Assembly (NCBI GenBank): GCA_015680685.1
Contig: MNCI01004374.1
Coordinates: 375,415 to 439,414, forward strand
DNA length: 64,000 nt
From: Gnetum montanum
Taxonomy: Eukaryota > Streptophyta > Gnetopsida > Gnetales > Gnetaceae
Direction: 5' to 3'
Part shown: piece after piece, positions 12,061 through 25,100 of the stretch
How positions within the stretch are numbered: the first letter of the stretch is position 1
Layout: each line of letters starts with the position of its first letter
Position numbers and translations under genes: made by a program
The notes under the pieces: generated by a model
What the model was told of the DNA's origin: nothing
The model's database searches: none
What the model saw: only the letters and a program-made list of their open reading frames with translations

Positions 12061-12241
12061 ATAAATTATATAATAGAGATAGGATGTTGAATGTTATTGA
12101 AAGAGATCAATTATATAATAGAGATAGCAAATTAAGAGTTAAAGTGGTTTCTATTTCAGATATGATACAAGTATGGAGGCTTAGATGGTTTGAACATGTG
12201 TAGAGAAGATTAGACAATGAGCCTTAAACAAAGATTGTTAC
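12060..12241 (+). pseudogene. RTE-clade LINE, 3' end fragment
   Basis: A + strand frame near 12145-12225 reads VSISDMIQVWRLRWFEHV followed by R-R, matching the RLRWFGHV-RR end of plant RTE LINE reverse transcriptase proteins. A 26-bp block agagataaattatataatag... is duplicated 45 bp apart just before it. The hexamer array that follows directly would be the RTE-type repeat tail. Confidence 0.6.
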
Positions 12242-12292
12242 ATCACTATCACTATCACTATCACTATCACTATCACTATCACTATCACTATC
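12242..12292 (+). repeat. (ATCACT)n, 8.5 copies
   Basis: Perfect hexamer array of 51 bases. RTE LINEs end in short tandem repeats rather than poly(A), so this probably is the tail of the fragment on its left. Confidence 0.85.
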
Positions 12293-12299
12293 CAGTAAA

Positions 12300-13055
12300 C
12301 AAAATAACTAGCTTTTCATAGATGCCAATGGCCCAAAAAAAGTAGTGTGATCTTATTTTATTAGGACAAAGCTAGAATAATGAAGAGTTCTCTGGATGTA
12401 TAATTGAAGGGCGAATCCATGAAAGATCTTGGAAATTCAAGATTCTGCCATAATCTCACGTTGATCCATATCTTAGGTTGTATTTATCTGATGCAACATG
12501 TTACGTGTCGCATACTTAAATTGGATTGATTGGCACTAGAATAAGCTCCTTAGATATTGTCTCTATATATCTGTGACGTAAGTACATACGTTTTTTCACA
12601 GATGCGCAGAGTGGGGTGAAGAATAAAATTTCCGGCAGAAAAGACGCAGGGCCCGCTTTCTGCAGTTAAAGCCCCAGCAAAACCAATTTCAACATTTGTT
12701 TTGTTAAGAATTTGGGAGGATTCAGGCAATTCTTCTTGTCGTAGTTGGAACACAAACGAAATTGAAGCTAAGATTTTATGGTTAAAAAGGAAACGGATTT
12801 TTGCACTGTCAGTTCAGATGATTCTATTGTGAGCAATGTGTACGAGGAATTTCACCGCAGAAGCTTCTCTGCGTAAAGACCATGTGCAGAATTTTGCAAA
12901 TAGGAGTCGCAATCAAAATTGGTTTCTATCTCGACTTCATATTAAAATACTAAGGCGGGATGCTTTGTGCCTTGCTAGTTATTAAAATACCGAGGCGGGA
13001 CGCTTTGTGCCTTGCTAGTTGTTGCAGAGTTGGAGTTTGATTTGCTGTGCAGACA
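12300..13055 (+). promoter_or_regulatory. Upstream region of the nitronate monooxygenase gene
   Basis: This stretch is richer in GC than its surroundings and free of recognisable transposons, consistent with promoter and 5' UTR. A TATA-like CTATATAT lies at 12563-12570 and a TGACGTAA (bZIP/as-1 core) at 12574-12581. The TATA is upstream of the TGACG box, so neither can be assigned with confidence. A minus-strand open frame (12550-12753) has no recognisable product. The 40-bp duplication at 12941-13020 ends 35 bases before the start codon. Confidence 0.45.
12941..13020 (+). repeat. 40-bp tandem duplication before the start codon
   Basis: Two adjacent 40-base units (12941-12980, 12981-13020) begin attaaaatac and end gccttgctagtt. 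They differ at three positions, all inside CpG sites that are intact in the second unit (ccgagg, gacgct) and TA or TG in the first. Each unit carries GGCGGGA, similar to an E2F core. Confidence 0.92.
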
Positions 13056-13190
13056 ATGGGATTTGGAGGAATTTTGGGATTCGAGCATGGAATTGTTCAG
13101 GCACCATTGGGACCTGACATTTCGGGCCCAGAGCTCGTAGCTGCAGTTGCCAATGCCGGAGGAATAGGCCTGCTTCGATCTCCTGATTGG
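13056..13190 (+). CDS. Nitronate monooxygenase exon 1
   Basis: This exon holds residues 1-45, from MGFGGILGF to RSPDW. It ends at a phase-0 donor TGG|gtaaga. It carries the first barrel strand and the QAPLGP segment. An in-frame GTG lies three codons upstream at 13047, but the ATG at 13056 has the better context and matches the usual family N terminus. Confidence 0.92.
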
Positions 13191-16100
13191 GTAAGAATAT
13201 CTCTAGCATCTCAATTTTCCTGGAATTCATTGTTATTTTGATGTACCGCTGCCCTGGACTGGAAGTTGTGTGTTTTGTGAGCACCCTGTGTACATTTGCA
13301 GAGTACACCATACAAGAATTTGTTTGTTATAACAATATTGCTGATCATTAAAACAGGAGTGAACCGGATTTCTTGTGTTTCATAAATCAAAATGGGTTGA
13401 TGATAAGTAATCCTATAATAAAATAATCCACTTGCAGTGTTGAAAATTATTCTAAATTTTGGTCTAGCCTCTTCCCAACAAGTTTCTTCCTTTTATTTTG
13501 AAAGTTATTTATTCAGTGTTTTCCAGCTTCATTGTAATGATATATGGTTCTATTTCTAATGAAATTCCTATCCTGAAAAAGCTATCAAGAATATTTCGTG
13601 GCTGAAATTCAGGTTTTCAGTCTATATATTTTTTAAATTTTTACCTATTGTCGCATATGCATTTGTTGCTGCCGGTTTCATTTCTCGAATTGGCTTGCAC
13701 TGTAATGGATTCTGAAACCAAATATGTTTCATGTGTTTGTAACGACCTTTAATCTAACAGGAGTCTCCAGAGACAGTGAAAATGTTGATAAGGAAAACAA
13801 GAGCATTAACTGAAAAACCATTTGGGGTGGGTGTTGTTTTACATTTTCCACATAAAGAAAATGTGCAAGCAATACTAGAAGAGAGGGTTGCAATCATGCA
13901 GGTTTATTGTGGGGAGTTTCCAAAGCAGCTTGTAGACCAAGCACATACTTTTGGAGTGAAAGTCATACATCAGGCAAGTGATTTTTAACCCAGGCAACTT
14001 ATTCAAGGAAATTATGTCGGCCTTTTACAGAATGACACAAAGTAATAGTATACAAATGCTTCTCTCTCTCTCAAGGGTTTTTCTTTATATAGTTTACAAT
14101 AATTTGCAGGCAGAACCCTGAATTTTCTGAATTCGTATAGTTATTTACAGTAGAACTATACGATCAAATCTTCATTAATAATGTTTTGGATTCCAAAACA
14201 ACTAGACCTGCCTGTTGGTGTTCAAGTCACTATTTGTATCTGTACTTCTTTATGGTCATGTGTTTATGAAATGTGGATTGGAATTGCGACTCTGATTACA
14301 AGTGATTCTGTTGATGATTTTGGGTTGTTTTCTATGTTTTGTTAAAAGAATTGCAAATGTTTTTGGAAATTTTTAGAAATATCATATTTTTTTAATGTTC
14401 CTTTAATATTGCAATTTCAAGTGATTTCAAATTGCTATTTTAACCTAATTGTACTCTAGAATATCGGGAATAAAAATGATTTGCAATCTGATCGCATTGT
14501 GGTATTATCACATGCTGATAAAACAAATTGAAAATATGATATTGTGAAAGGCTAACAGTGACATGCAGAAGACACGAAGATATGCATTCTTGTGTTTAGT
14601 GTATTAGGTGTATGTTGATCTATTCAGTTAAAGTGTACAGTGCAGTGGAATGGAACCTGGAGATATCAGGTAATTGTAAAGACACTGAATTTCAAATATG
14701 CAACTTTTCTTGATGATGACAGAAAACCTGAACAAAGAAAAAAAAATCTGGAAAAATTTTTGGTGGAAAAAATGCAAAAAGTCATGAAAAATGCTGCTTA
14801 TGCCCAGATTTGAGTATTGAATGCCTGAGAAATTAGATTTAAAATTAAACAAAGTTAATCAGAGAAATATTCAGTGCAGAAATAAGAAATTTTCAGTATG
14901 AAATTGAATTAAGTCAAAATTTGTGCATTACACTATAGGAAAAGTCATAGAATTCAGATCTGTGACAATTCAAATTTATGCAATGAAACTTACAAGTAAT
15001 TGAGTGAGATTGAGCGGAAAATGCTAAATTTTCAGGTAAACTCAAGTAGGAGAAGTGAATTGAATCTCACAGTGAAGTGGAATTAAAGCAAAAAATTTTA
15101 AACATTCAAGCAAAATTTTAATTGGAATCAGGCAAGCAAAAATTTAGTGAAAATTTAGAAATGAAACATCATATGAATTCATTGAAGTTTTCTGCATCAC
15201 AACAGCCAATTAGCGTCACTGGAACAAAATTTTGACATAATCATGATGCCAAGACAAGGCTCATCTTATGCCTTGACATTCACTTTGACATACCTTGACT
15301 TTCTTCACTTTTTTGACTTGTCAATGACATATGGCCTCAATTTACTTTGATTTGTAAAACCAGTATGTGTAAAATTCATCACATCACATAAATGATATTG
15401 TTTTTATTTTTATCCTGATCAATATATAACATGAGATGAGGGGGTTTCAGACCCCAAAACATAATGAAACTTTATTAACAAATTGAATTTTAAAAAGTAC
15501 AATATGATAAAACAATAAAACAACTATGATTTCAAATTAGACATGGGTTGTACTGAGATCTATTTGAAAATATAAAAGAACAAAAAAAGTAGCAACATCA
15601 TTTATATGAAAAATCAGAATACACTATGGGGTGTGTGGAAGGCAGGTCACATGATAGTGGATTTTCGAGTGAATCAGAAAACCTAGGACCAAAAGAAACA
15701 TGGAGATGGGTGGGTGGTTGTTTCTCGCTAGGGGGGATAGTCTTGGGGTTCGGCGTAGGGTACTTCGGATTTGCAGGTTTTGGAGAAAAGCTCTATAGTG
15801 GATTTGAGGAAGACGGTGACGATTTTGTAGGAGGGTATATGGGTTCCAATGGGGGGGGGGTGCTAAGATGGCCCTAGTGAAGGTGACACCTCTCCAAGGT
15901 GACCAGGAGAAGGCAACGTTGGGTTCGCTAGTTCAGGGGGGCTTTGGGTCCTTGTGATGGGCTTTGGTAGCTACCGGGTGCGCCCCCAGGTAGGTGGGTG
16001 TTTGTCCTTATGGGGACACCTATGCCATCAATGTTAGAGATTATGGGGGGAGGTGCTTCTCTAGAAGGCACTTTTCTAGTCTCCTTGGATTCAAGCAAGG

Positions 16101-19100
16101 TCAGGAGACCATTGGGCCCTGTGTCCTAGACAAAAAAGACACAATGGGAGATTGACTTGGGGATCCTAAAGACCATCCAAGAGGTGTACAAAAAACGCTC
16201 ATCTGGTATACCATAAGAATCCTCTCATGGAATTGTAGGGGATAGGGAATCCCTTATTAGCATAATACCCTCAAGGAGATTGTGTATAGGGAACATTGTG
16301 ATGTTGTTTGTCTATAAGAGACAAAACTTCAACATCAACAACATGAATGTCATTGGTTATGTTGGTTGGATTGGCAGACACACTTTGTGGCTTGTAGGGG
16401 GAGGGTTGGGGGGCTGGCCTCCCTGTCCCATTGGTCTTTCGAAACCATTGATGTGTCCATGTGAAGCATCACTGTTCTTTTTTGCCAGACGGGAATTTGG
16501 CTCACAAAATTTTATGGTGCATAGCAGTGGGAGGAGCGGCTGAGGGAGCTGTGGAGGATTGCTTCGTTGATCTTGGATTGAGGGAAGTGGATTCTGGTTG
16601 TACGCATGGGAGAAGTCAAATGGGGGAACTCAGGAGCCTCCTAGGGCACAACCATTCCTACAGTTTCTAGAAGCCCATGGGCTAATGGACATGGACATCA
16701 GGGGTTGCTAGTTCACATGGTGCAACTGGAGAAAAGGCAAGGACAGGTTCATGACAAAGATTGACAAAGTTTGGATGGGCTCAGTCCTATTGATGGATCA
16801 AACGGTGAGTGTTTTGGGCAAGGAGTGGCCTTTGACCATAGGTTGCTATTTTGCCAAGCAAGTCCCCTAGTGTTTTGGGGTGGGGGGTGGTGGAGGAGGC
16901 CCGATGTTGTTATGATTTGAAAGATTCTGGTTAGCTAAGCCATGGTTGAGGTCACGGGTGGAGGAGATTTGGAAGGACTACCCCTTCCCCATTGATCCTA
17001 GGGACTTTCTTAAAGCTTGACTCTACTGAAATAGATCATTAGGGCATTGAAGTCAAAGGATAAATTTTCCTTTAGGTCCTACCATGGGTTGTTGAAGGAG
17101 TGGTTAGCAGCAATTTAGGTGGTACATGAGTAGAGGTAGGATCTCGAGGATGACAAGGGGGAGGTGCTTGTGGAGCTCCAAAATCTAGATGTTTAGGAAG
17201 AAGCCTATTGGAGGTAGTGGGGGTGTGCATGCTATCTTTGGAAGGGGGATAGGAATACCCATTTTTTATTTGTTGTTGCCAATTTGATGTAGATCTCTGA
17301 ACATATTCATAGTATTAAGGTCACGGGCACTACAATGGAAAGGAAATAGGAGGTTGCCTAGGTGCTGATGGCCTATAGATTAGGTATTTGGTAGTGGAAG
17401 GAGACCACACCTCTCTCCATTGATATTGGGTGGATTCTGAATGAAGCAGATAATTGGTGGTTGTTGGCCCCTTTTAGTTGGGAAGAGTTAGGGGAGGCTC
17501 TTGCTTCTATGAAAGGGGGGAGGGCGCCTAGTCTTGACGGGTGGCTTGTGGAATTTTTCCGAGCTTTTATTGATGTTCTAGGGGATAATTTACTAGGATG
17601 CCTTTAATGCCATGTTGCGTTGGAGGTAGCTTTGGCAGGAGATCAGTTACTCTCGGCTAGTGCTTATCCCTAAGATGGGCAATCCCATGACTCCCGCTTA
17701 TTTCCAGCTGATTGGGGTGTGCAACATTCTGCTTTGCCTGTTTACTAAAATGTTGGTGGCTTGGATGGGACCCATGATGCCATATTTAGTTGGGAAGCAA
17801 CATGCTAGATTTGTCAAGGGAAGGTATATTCAAGACTAGGTCATTCTGGTGTTGGAAGTGATGCACTCACTAAAAGCGACTAAATACCTAGGTATGTGCC
17901 TCAAACTTGATATTACGAAATCACACGACACAGTGTCCTAGAGTGCCCTCAAGGACATAATGTTGTGAAAAAGTTTCCACCTGCACTTTGTGGATCTTTG
18001 CATGCATATTCAGATGTTGGGAGCCTTCTCGTTGGATTTGGAGGGGTAGTTTTGGGGGTTTTCCTCCCCTAGAAAGGGGTTATGTCAAGGGGACCTCCTA
18101 TCATCGTATTTTTTTATTCTTGTCATGGACATGATGCAGGCCTATTGCATAGTGGAGGGGGTGAGAGGTCTGGATATTTGGGGTGTTAGTTGCCTAGTTG
18201 AACCTTACACTAATGATACCATTTTATTTTCTTAGGTGGCAATGCCTCAAGCGTTGGCGATTAATAGGGTGCTGCAACGTATGGCCAAGGAGGTCAAACT
18301 AGAGATCAATCAGGGTAAGTCTGTGGTTTATCTGTTAAATATGGAGGCTAGGGTTTGAGGTCGGATTGTGCAACTCCTAAGGATTTTACCAAGTTCCACT
18401 AAAGACATTTATCTTGGGCTACCTCTGTATGATTGGCATTAGTGGCATGTGTTGGGTGGAGGGTCTTCTTCTGAGGTTGCAAGATAGGATTGGTCATTGG
18501 ATGGCTTATTTCTTAACTCAGGTTGGGAGGTCCTTGTTGGCTGCATTGGTTCTTTTGGCTATTGCTCGATACACGGCTTTGGTTGCTTCCACCTTGGTAG
18601 ACATCATATAGAAAGTTGATCAACTGATTAGGAATTTCACATGGTTAGGGGGTAAAAGGGGTGATCGAATGCATATGGTTGGGTGGGATATGGTGGCTAG
18701 GCCTAAAAATGTTATGGGCTTGGGATCCTTCGATTCTAGGATGTCATTGCAATGGGCTATCAGGGGCTTCTTAATTGGCTGCTTCGACATGATTACAATT
18801 CGGCCCAATGGATTACACTTATGAACCATAAGTATCGGCAATGGGAGGCCTCTACGCATGATTCTCATATTTGGCAGGCATTATGCACACATGCATGCAA
18901 GACAATGGCATTAGGGCTTTTGGGTGTGCCACCAAAGTAGCTGGTCAAAGCTAAATATCTGGAGGTTAGGGGATGACAGCGGTTATGGAAGGGTTGGCTT
19001 CCCAAAAAAATGAAAATGTTTATCTGGCTTGTTAATCATTCCACTATCCCCATGCAACATGAATTACGATGGTGGGGGGTTAATGTTGAAGCCACATGTT

Positions 19101-22100
19101 CCNNNNNNNNNNNNNNNNNNNNNNNNNNNNNNNNNNNNNNNNNNNNNNNNNNNNNNNNNNNNNNNNNNNNNNNNNNNNNNNNNNNNNNNNNNNNACACAT
19201 TTGGCGATGGACGTGACTCCTACCTACAAGCCATCTTGTATGGAGTATCTAGAGAACCCGATTCTCTAGAGTATGGTTTCTAGAGTGGCGTGGGTAGATG
19301 TGCTGGCCTTGCTTCGTGGGGACCCTAACTTGGAAGATGGGCCCTTATACACCAATTGGCAAGGGGACAACACAAGCTTTAGGGGGGTGCGCATTGTGCT
19401 TACGGAGGAGGTGAGTGCGAACTATTTGCGTGTGCCGATAGAGGGGGAGGAGATGTTGCTAAGGGGGCAACGGTTGTAGGATGCACAAGATTTCTTTGTG
19501 GGGCCTGTGCCTAAGATTGGGAGTAGTTGAGTCCTAAAGTCAGCACTGGACCCTCCATGGCAGGATGTCATTGTTCTGGTTGATAGGTTTATCATGCACT
19601 CTAGCAATGCTTGGAAGTTGTTGCGAATGCACTTTAGTTTTATGTGTAGCCTTTGCAGGGGGTTCACATTTGGGCCATATTCTTGCCTTGTGGCAGGTTG
19701 CTTAGAGGGAGGTTTGGCCGAAGCCGAGGGCTTCTCTGGTTTGGGCAGTGTATGGCTGTCAGAGGTTGCATTGTGTTCCGCTTGCAGTGTTGGATCTTAC
19801 AACGAAGTTGGAGGACTTCGATGACCAGGAGGGGTCGATGGGTCTATAGGCTAGGGAGTTTCTAGGGGGGCTGCGTCGGAGGAGTTGGCTTGACCCCTAG
19901 AGCAAAAGGGGGATAGGATGGTTGAGGTGGGGTCTAGGGCAGAAAGGGAGTCGGGGATTGAGGATTGGCTCTCTCCTGTGGTGGAGTCAGTGGTTGTGCA
20001 GGCTTGAGCGGAGGAGCTTGCCCTTTGGGAGGCAAAATGGCACTAGAGGGAAGAGGAGTTCTAGAGTCACTGGAATAGATGGAACACTAATACGTGAAAG
20101 AATCAAAAGAAGTAAAGAGGTGTTGGGACTTGGTGAAAGTGGTGGCATTGCATGCTTTGGAGGTTGACCTATGGTAGAAGATCTGGGAGTAGATCCAGGA
20201 GGAAGCATGCTTGTAGGAGGCTCAAGAGAGGGAGGATCGAGAGCGTAGGGAGTAGGAAGAGTGGGAGGTGGCCTAGATTCAATAGTAGCTAGATTGGGCG
20301 CATGAGAACAGTGCATAGGCTTGGCTGAGGGAGGGGTGATGCTCCTATGTGATAATGAATATTGATTGTAATATGCCCTGGGGGACCTTAGGGAAGCATA
20401 TTTGACGGAGGGCGAAGGAGCTTCATCCAAATGACAAGGGGAATGAAACAGGATGTGCTAGAAAAGTCAAAGCCTTTAAGGATTTCCAGCAAGTGGCAAC
20501 TTTTGTTGACATAGAACAGCACACGGCTATTCTGGATGCCATTCATGGTCAAGAGTGGGTTATATGCCACTATACATGGCTGCCATGCCATATATAGGTG
20601 GTGTCCTTGGGCTTTGAGTTTGTTAGTTCTTGGTGGTCCTGTTTCCTTTTTGTTGGGTTTTTTGATTGGTGGGTTGGTTTTGGGGGGTTCAAGGGGGTGA
20701 CTTGCCAATTTTGATTTTTGATGTGGTGGTTGGTAGGTGGGGTCTTAGTTGGCCCTGCCTTTGTGATGGGGGTTTCTTTCTAGGGGTGGAGGGGATAGAC
20801 CTCCCCTCATTTTTGAGGCTGTACAAATCTCATGTAATTTTCTTTTTATGATTAATCTAACCCGAACACTTTTTCAAATTTTTTTTTTGAAGTGAAAATA
20901 GTCAAATTTTATATTGCCTTTAGACATATCAACTTTTGAAGCAGAAGTATTTGATCTTACTATAGGATTTTCAAAACTTGTTACCTTTTTTGAGTTAATC
21001 ATAATAAAACTCTTAACTACTTTTTTCTTATAAGTTTGCTTGAGTTTCATTGCAGTATGCATTGATAGAGTACCCTTCATAGTATTATTAATTGCTTTAT
21101 ATTTATCTTGACTTGGAGGTAAATAAATGTATCATTATTGTTATGGGAGTTGCAGAGGATGTATCAATGTTAAAACCTTGAGTAGTTGTGGATTCACTTT
21201 CTTTTATTTAGTTTCTAAGGCTAATTTATGACGTTGCAAAGTTGGGTATTAATTAAACAAGTTGCCTTTACGTGAAAATAATTGCAAGAATTAGACAAGT
21301 TATAGTAAATAATTTGTTGAACATATTTTAAAGAGAATATCTTCTTCTTGTTTAAAAGATCTATCTCAACAAAATATCATCAATGACTGCCAAAAGGGCT
21401 GAGAGGAGTTTAATCTCTAATGATGTTCTCATGAGGCTGACTATATCAAATTCTGACTTTTCAAAAATTGAAGAAAGATTTGAAAGCTCAACAAAACATG
21501 AAACACACATGTTTTGGAGCATCAACAACAAAATTATGAAACATTTACATGCTATAAGAATTATGTTTTGGTCAATAAAAGTGCTTGTGAACAATGCTGA
21601 ATCAATCATTGGCTTATTAACAATTTCTAGTAATAAAAAGTTATGTGCAAACTATTTTGTGTGTGAAGAAGCAATACAATTATGCAAGCAAATTGAGTTT
21701 ATGTATTGAAGAAAGGATTGACATCTTGGAAGATAACTAAGAATTTGAAGAATAATAGTGTGATTCAAGATTTGCAGAATGTTGCTCAAAAATATCATTG
21801 AGAAGAAATGAATATTACTATCATTTTTATAGTTTGGAACTTGAGATCTCCAAGTTTCTTGAGCAATATTTTCACAAGATAGAGATTTCTAGTATCAACA
21901 AAACTGCTTGTGTTCATGTCTCCTGTGTTGATCAATGCATTTAATTATGCCCTTTGAGACCCTTTGGATCTAGTGGAATACACCATTTTCACAAATTCAT
22001 TTTATAAAATCTTCTAACAACTTAGTGTTGCTTACTAGAATTGAACTTTTAACTTGGAATTTTTCATATCAAGAGCCTTAACACTAAGCTGACATCTCAT

Positions 22101-25100
22101 TTAATATATCATACTAAAGAGATCTGTATTTCTAAATCATTCATATAACAATCAAACTTAGAATAGGGTTGGTGGATAATGTTAAGAGCATTGATTGTGT
22201 CTATTTCATTGAGGATTTTCTACTTCACCAAGGGTTTGTCTGCTTCATTGAGTATTTGGTTGCTTTGCCAAGGGTTTTGCTACTTCTCTTAGGATTTGAT
22301 TGCATTACCATGATAGCTTTGCTAAGTGTTTTGTTGCTTGATCAAGTCTTCTTTGCTTAGATAACTTCAATTTTTTAAAAATGGTTTTGCATCTGATACT
22401 GGTTGTTGAGAGCGGTTTAGTGCTATGAAGCATCCCTCGGTGAAATAAGGAATTTTCTGCAATAATCATTGTTGAATCATCAAGATAGGAAATAGAAAAA
22501 AAAAATGCATTACAAGTACAACCATAGATTTCAACTACTTTGGGGAAAGTCAAGTAGGTCAATATTTTTAAATTAGAATTAATTTTTCAAAATAAAAAAT
22601 CTTATAGATGATAAATAAAACAAATTTGGTAAAAGATGGTTTTTCGTAAAAGGGATAATGTATTCTTGTTGAAATTCGAGGTTGATAGGAAGTGGCCATT
22701 CAATAACTTAATAAGCCATGGTTGTAGTGATATTGAGGTGATACAAATTGTTTATGTTACACAAAATATAAATAAGGATATACTAATACATTGTGAGTTA
22801 TAAGAACTACACAAATAGGGTAATCATTACATAGAATAACAAACCATGACATAGGATGCCCATAGTTATAATTATAAACATTGTATAATAAAGTGATGGA
22901 AACACAAAAGTGTAGAGAACAATCTTACAAACTTTATTGAGTCCTCCATCAAGTAGACTATAGCTTATGTTTTAACATAATGGTTCAGGGTATAGCACCA
23001 TGGTTTGATATATGAATGTTAGTATAGCTTATATATAGGTTATAAACATTGTAGGGCATTGTAGATTGAATAATCGATGAATAGATACCAAACCATGCAA
23101 AGAATATGTTACGGTTGGTAATGGTTGGCAATACTTTAAAATTATAAACAATATCTATGATATTTGATAAACATGGAAAACTTATAGCACAATCTACAAC
23201 CATTGTAGTTAACAACTATAATAAATATCAGCCATTGAAGGCAAAACCATGACATATGTCTTCCATGATTGTGAATAACAAAGTAAAATATTATGAGTTC
23301 TCTTACTCCAAGTTCCTCTCTTTTAGACCTCTATAGGAAAGGTTATGACCATTCGATCATAATTCATGTCTTTTAGTAAATCATTATCAACCATCATTAG
23401 GTTATGATAAACACTATCTATGGTTTGACATATAGATTGATTAAACAAACTTTATTATGACATGTTGAGGTTGCTAATAATTCAATATTTTGCAACTGGT
23501 GATATGGGGGTGTTAGCTTTGGTGTGAGGCGATGGTTGCAATGGGGTAGACACCCATGTTTGAGCTCGACTATGTGGGGTTTCAATAGAATGCTGAGTTG
23601 TGGGATATGGTTCAAATGGTTGGTTGGGCGGAGGTGCAGCAGGGGGTGGGGAGACCTTGAGTTGGTAGATGGTGCATTTTTTTTGTAACTGGCATGGGGA
23701 TGCCACAACATTCAAGGGGGTACACATTCTATTGATGGAAGAGGCATTGGCTAACTATCTAGGTGGGTTGGCGTTGGGGGAAATCATTCTCCCTCATGGT
23801 CGGGGATTCTAGGATGCATAGGTGTTCTTTACAGGGGCTATCCCCAAAATGACAAGTGGATAGATTCCAAGATCGGTGTTGCAGAAGATTTGGTAGGACA
23901 CTGTAGAATTGGTGGACTGCTACTTCATCCAATATGGCAATGTGTTGAAGTTGCTGGGGCTCCACTTTGCCTTTTTGAAATGTTTGAAGTTCAGTACATG
24001 GGTCAACTTACCTAGGTTTTTCCTTGTATCGTAAGGCTATAGCATCAAGACAAGCATTCTGGATTAGTTCTTACAATTTGGAGGTTGATGGTTTCGCTTG
24101 TGCCTAGGCCTTCATGGCCAGAACTATAGCTCGTGTATAGTAGGTAGGAGGGGGGTTGCAGTTGAAGATGTGGAGGGCTCATCTGCAATGGGGGACAAGG
24201 TGCCCTAGAGGGGGTCAGATGAGTTGGTGTTGGAAGCAGAGGGTGCTGCTCGGGAGGAGTTGGAGGCTGCTTGTGCATAGATTAAACTCTTGGAGGCACA
24301 AAAAGTGCTCCTGGAGATGGAGGTAGGCTTGACTAGGGAATGCATGCTTGTTTCAAAGGCCAAGGTGATAGAGGAGGCTAGGCAAGTGGAGCGGTATGCT
24401 TGGGAAGCGAAGTGGAAGGCTTGCGAGTAGGAGTTTGCCTGACAAATTAGCATGGTGGAGCATAAACTGGTAGAGCATGAAAAAGAGTTGCAACATGTGT
24501 GGGATCTAAAGGAGTTAGCATTGAGGGCTACTTTGGAAGATTCCCTAAGGGAACAGGTTTGGGCTGAGCTATTGCAAGTGGAGGAACGCAATGTAGAAAG
24601 GCAGCAGGCTGAATTGGAGGAACGCGAGTGCGAATGGTAGGAGGCGGAAGAGCTCCAGCTACAGGTTGATTGTGCGCCTGAGAATGGGGTTCAGATGTGG
24701 TTGTGGTAAGGTAAATGTCCATATGTGATTATGGAAATTTGCTGTCAAGCGCCTTGGGGGGTGCTTTGCCGACACATTCAATGGGCTACTACTAGGCTTC
24801 ATCCGGATGGGAAAGGAACGACAACAGAGCGTGCATGTAAGATCGAGGCTACTAAAGAGTTCTAGCAGGTTGCGGTATTTGTTGACATGGAGTAACACTA
24901 GATGGTGCTTGATACTATCCATGCCTACGAATAGGGGAGATGTCACTGTATACAGTTGCCTAAGTGGCTCTAGACTTCAGTTGTGGTGGGCAATGTAATG
25001 GCTTTGTGGGGGCTGGTATGGGGTTGCTATTGGCCCCATGATCTTAGTTTTGGTTTTTGGAGCATGGCGTGTTTGGGTTCGCTTTTGGAATGCATGTGCA

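Larger units (their letters stand above)
15600..20878 (+). mobile_element. L1-like LINE, near full length, decayed
   Basis: Domains in order on the + strand: an ORF1-like end (15620-16190), apurinic endonuclease (16200-16420), reverse transcriptase (17640-18430), RT zinc-binding end (18600-19100) and a coiled-coil 3' reading region (19270-20640). It ends in tgtacaaatctcatg ... ttttcaaa at about 20878, matching the 3' ends of the copies at 23490 and 37047. It sits inverted inside a minus-strand copia element in intron 2. Many stops and shifts make it inactive. Confidence 0.75.

Noticed and set aside
13047-13241. Alternative start at GTG 13047
   Set aside because: It is not an ATG, and ATG 13056 has good context and matches the family N terminus.
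13015-13311. 98-codon minus-strand frame
   Set aside because: It is a shadow of exon 1 of the + strand gene.
19987-20708. Two minus-strand frames of 147 and 106 codons
   Set aside because: They are Pro/Ser-rich shadows of the + strand LINE 3' region, which has homologous copies on the + strand.
21383-21706. 108-codon + frame
   Set aside because: It has no recognisable domain and no homologous copy in the window. It is mentioned only within the unassigned stretch.
24045-24946. Several minus-strand frames, the longest 128 codons
   Set aside because: They are shadows of the + strand coiled-coil coding region.
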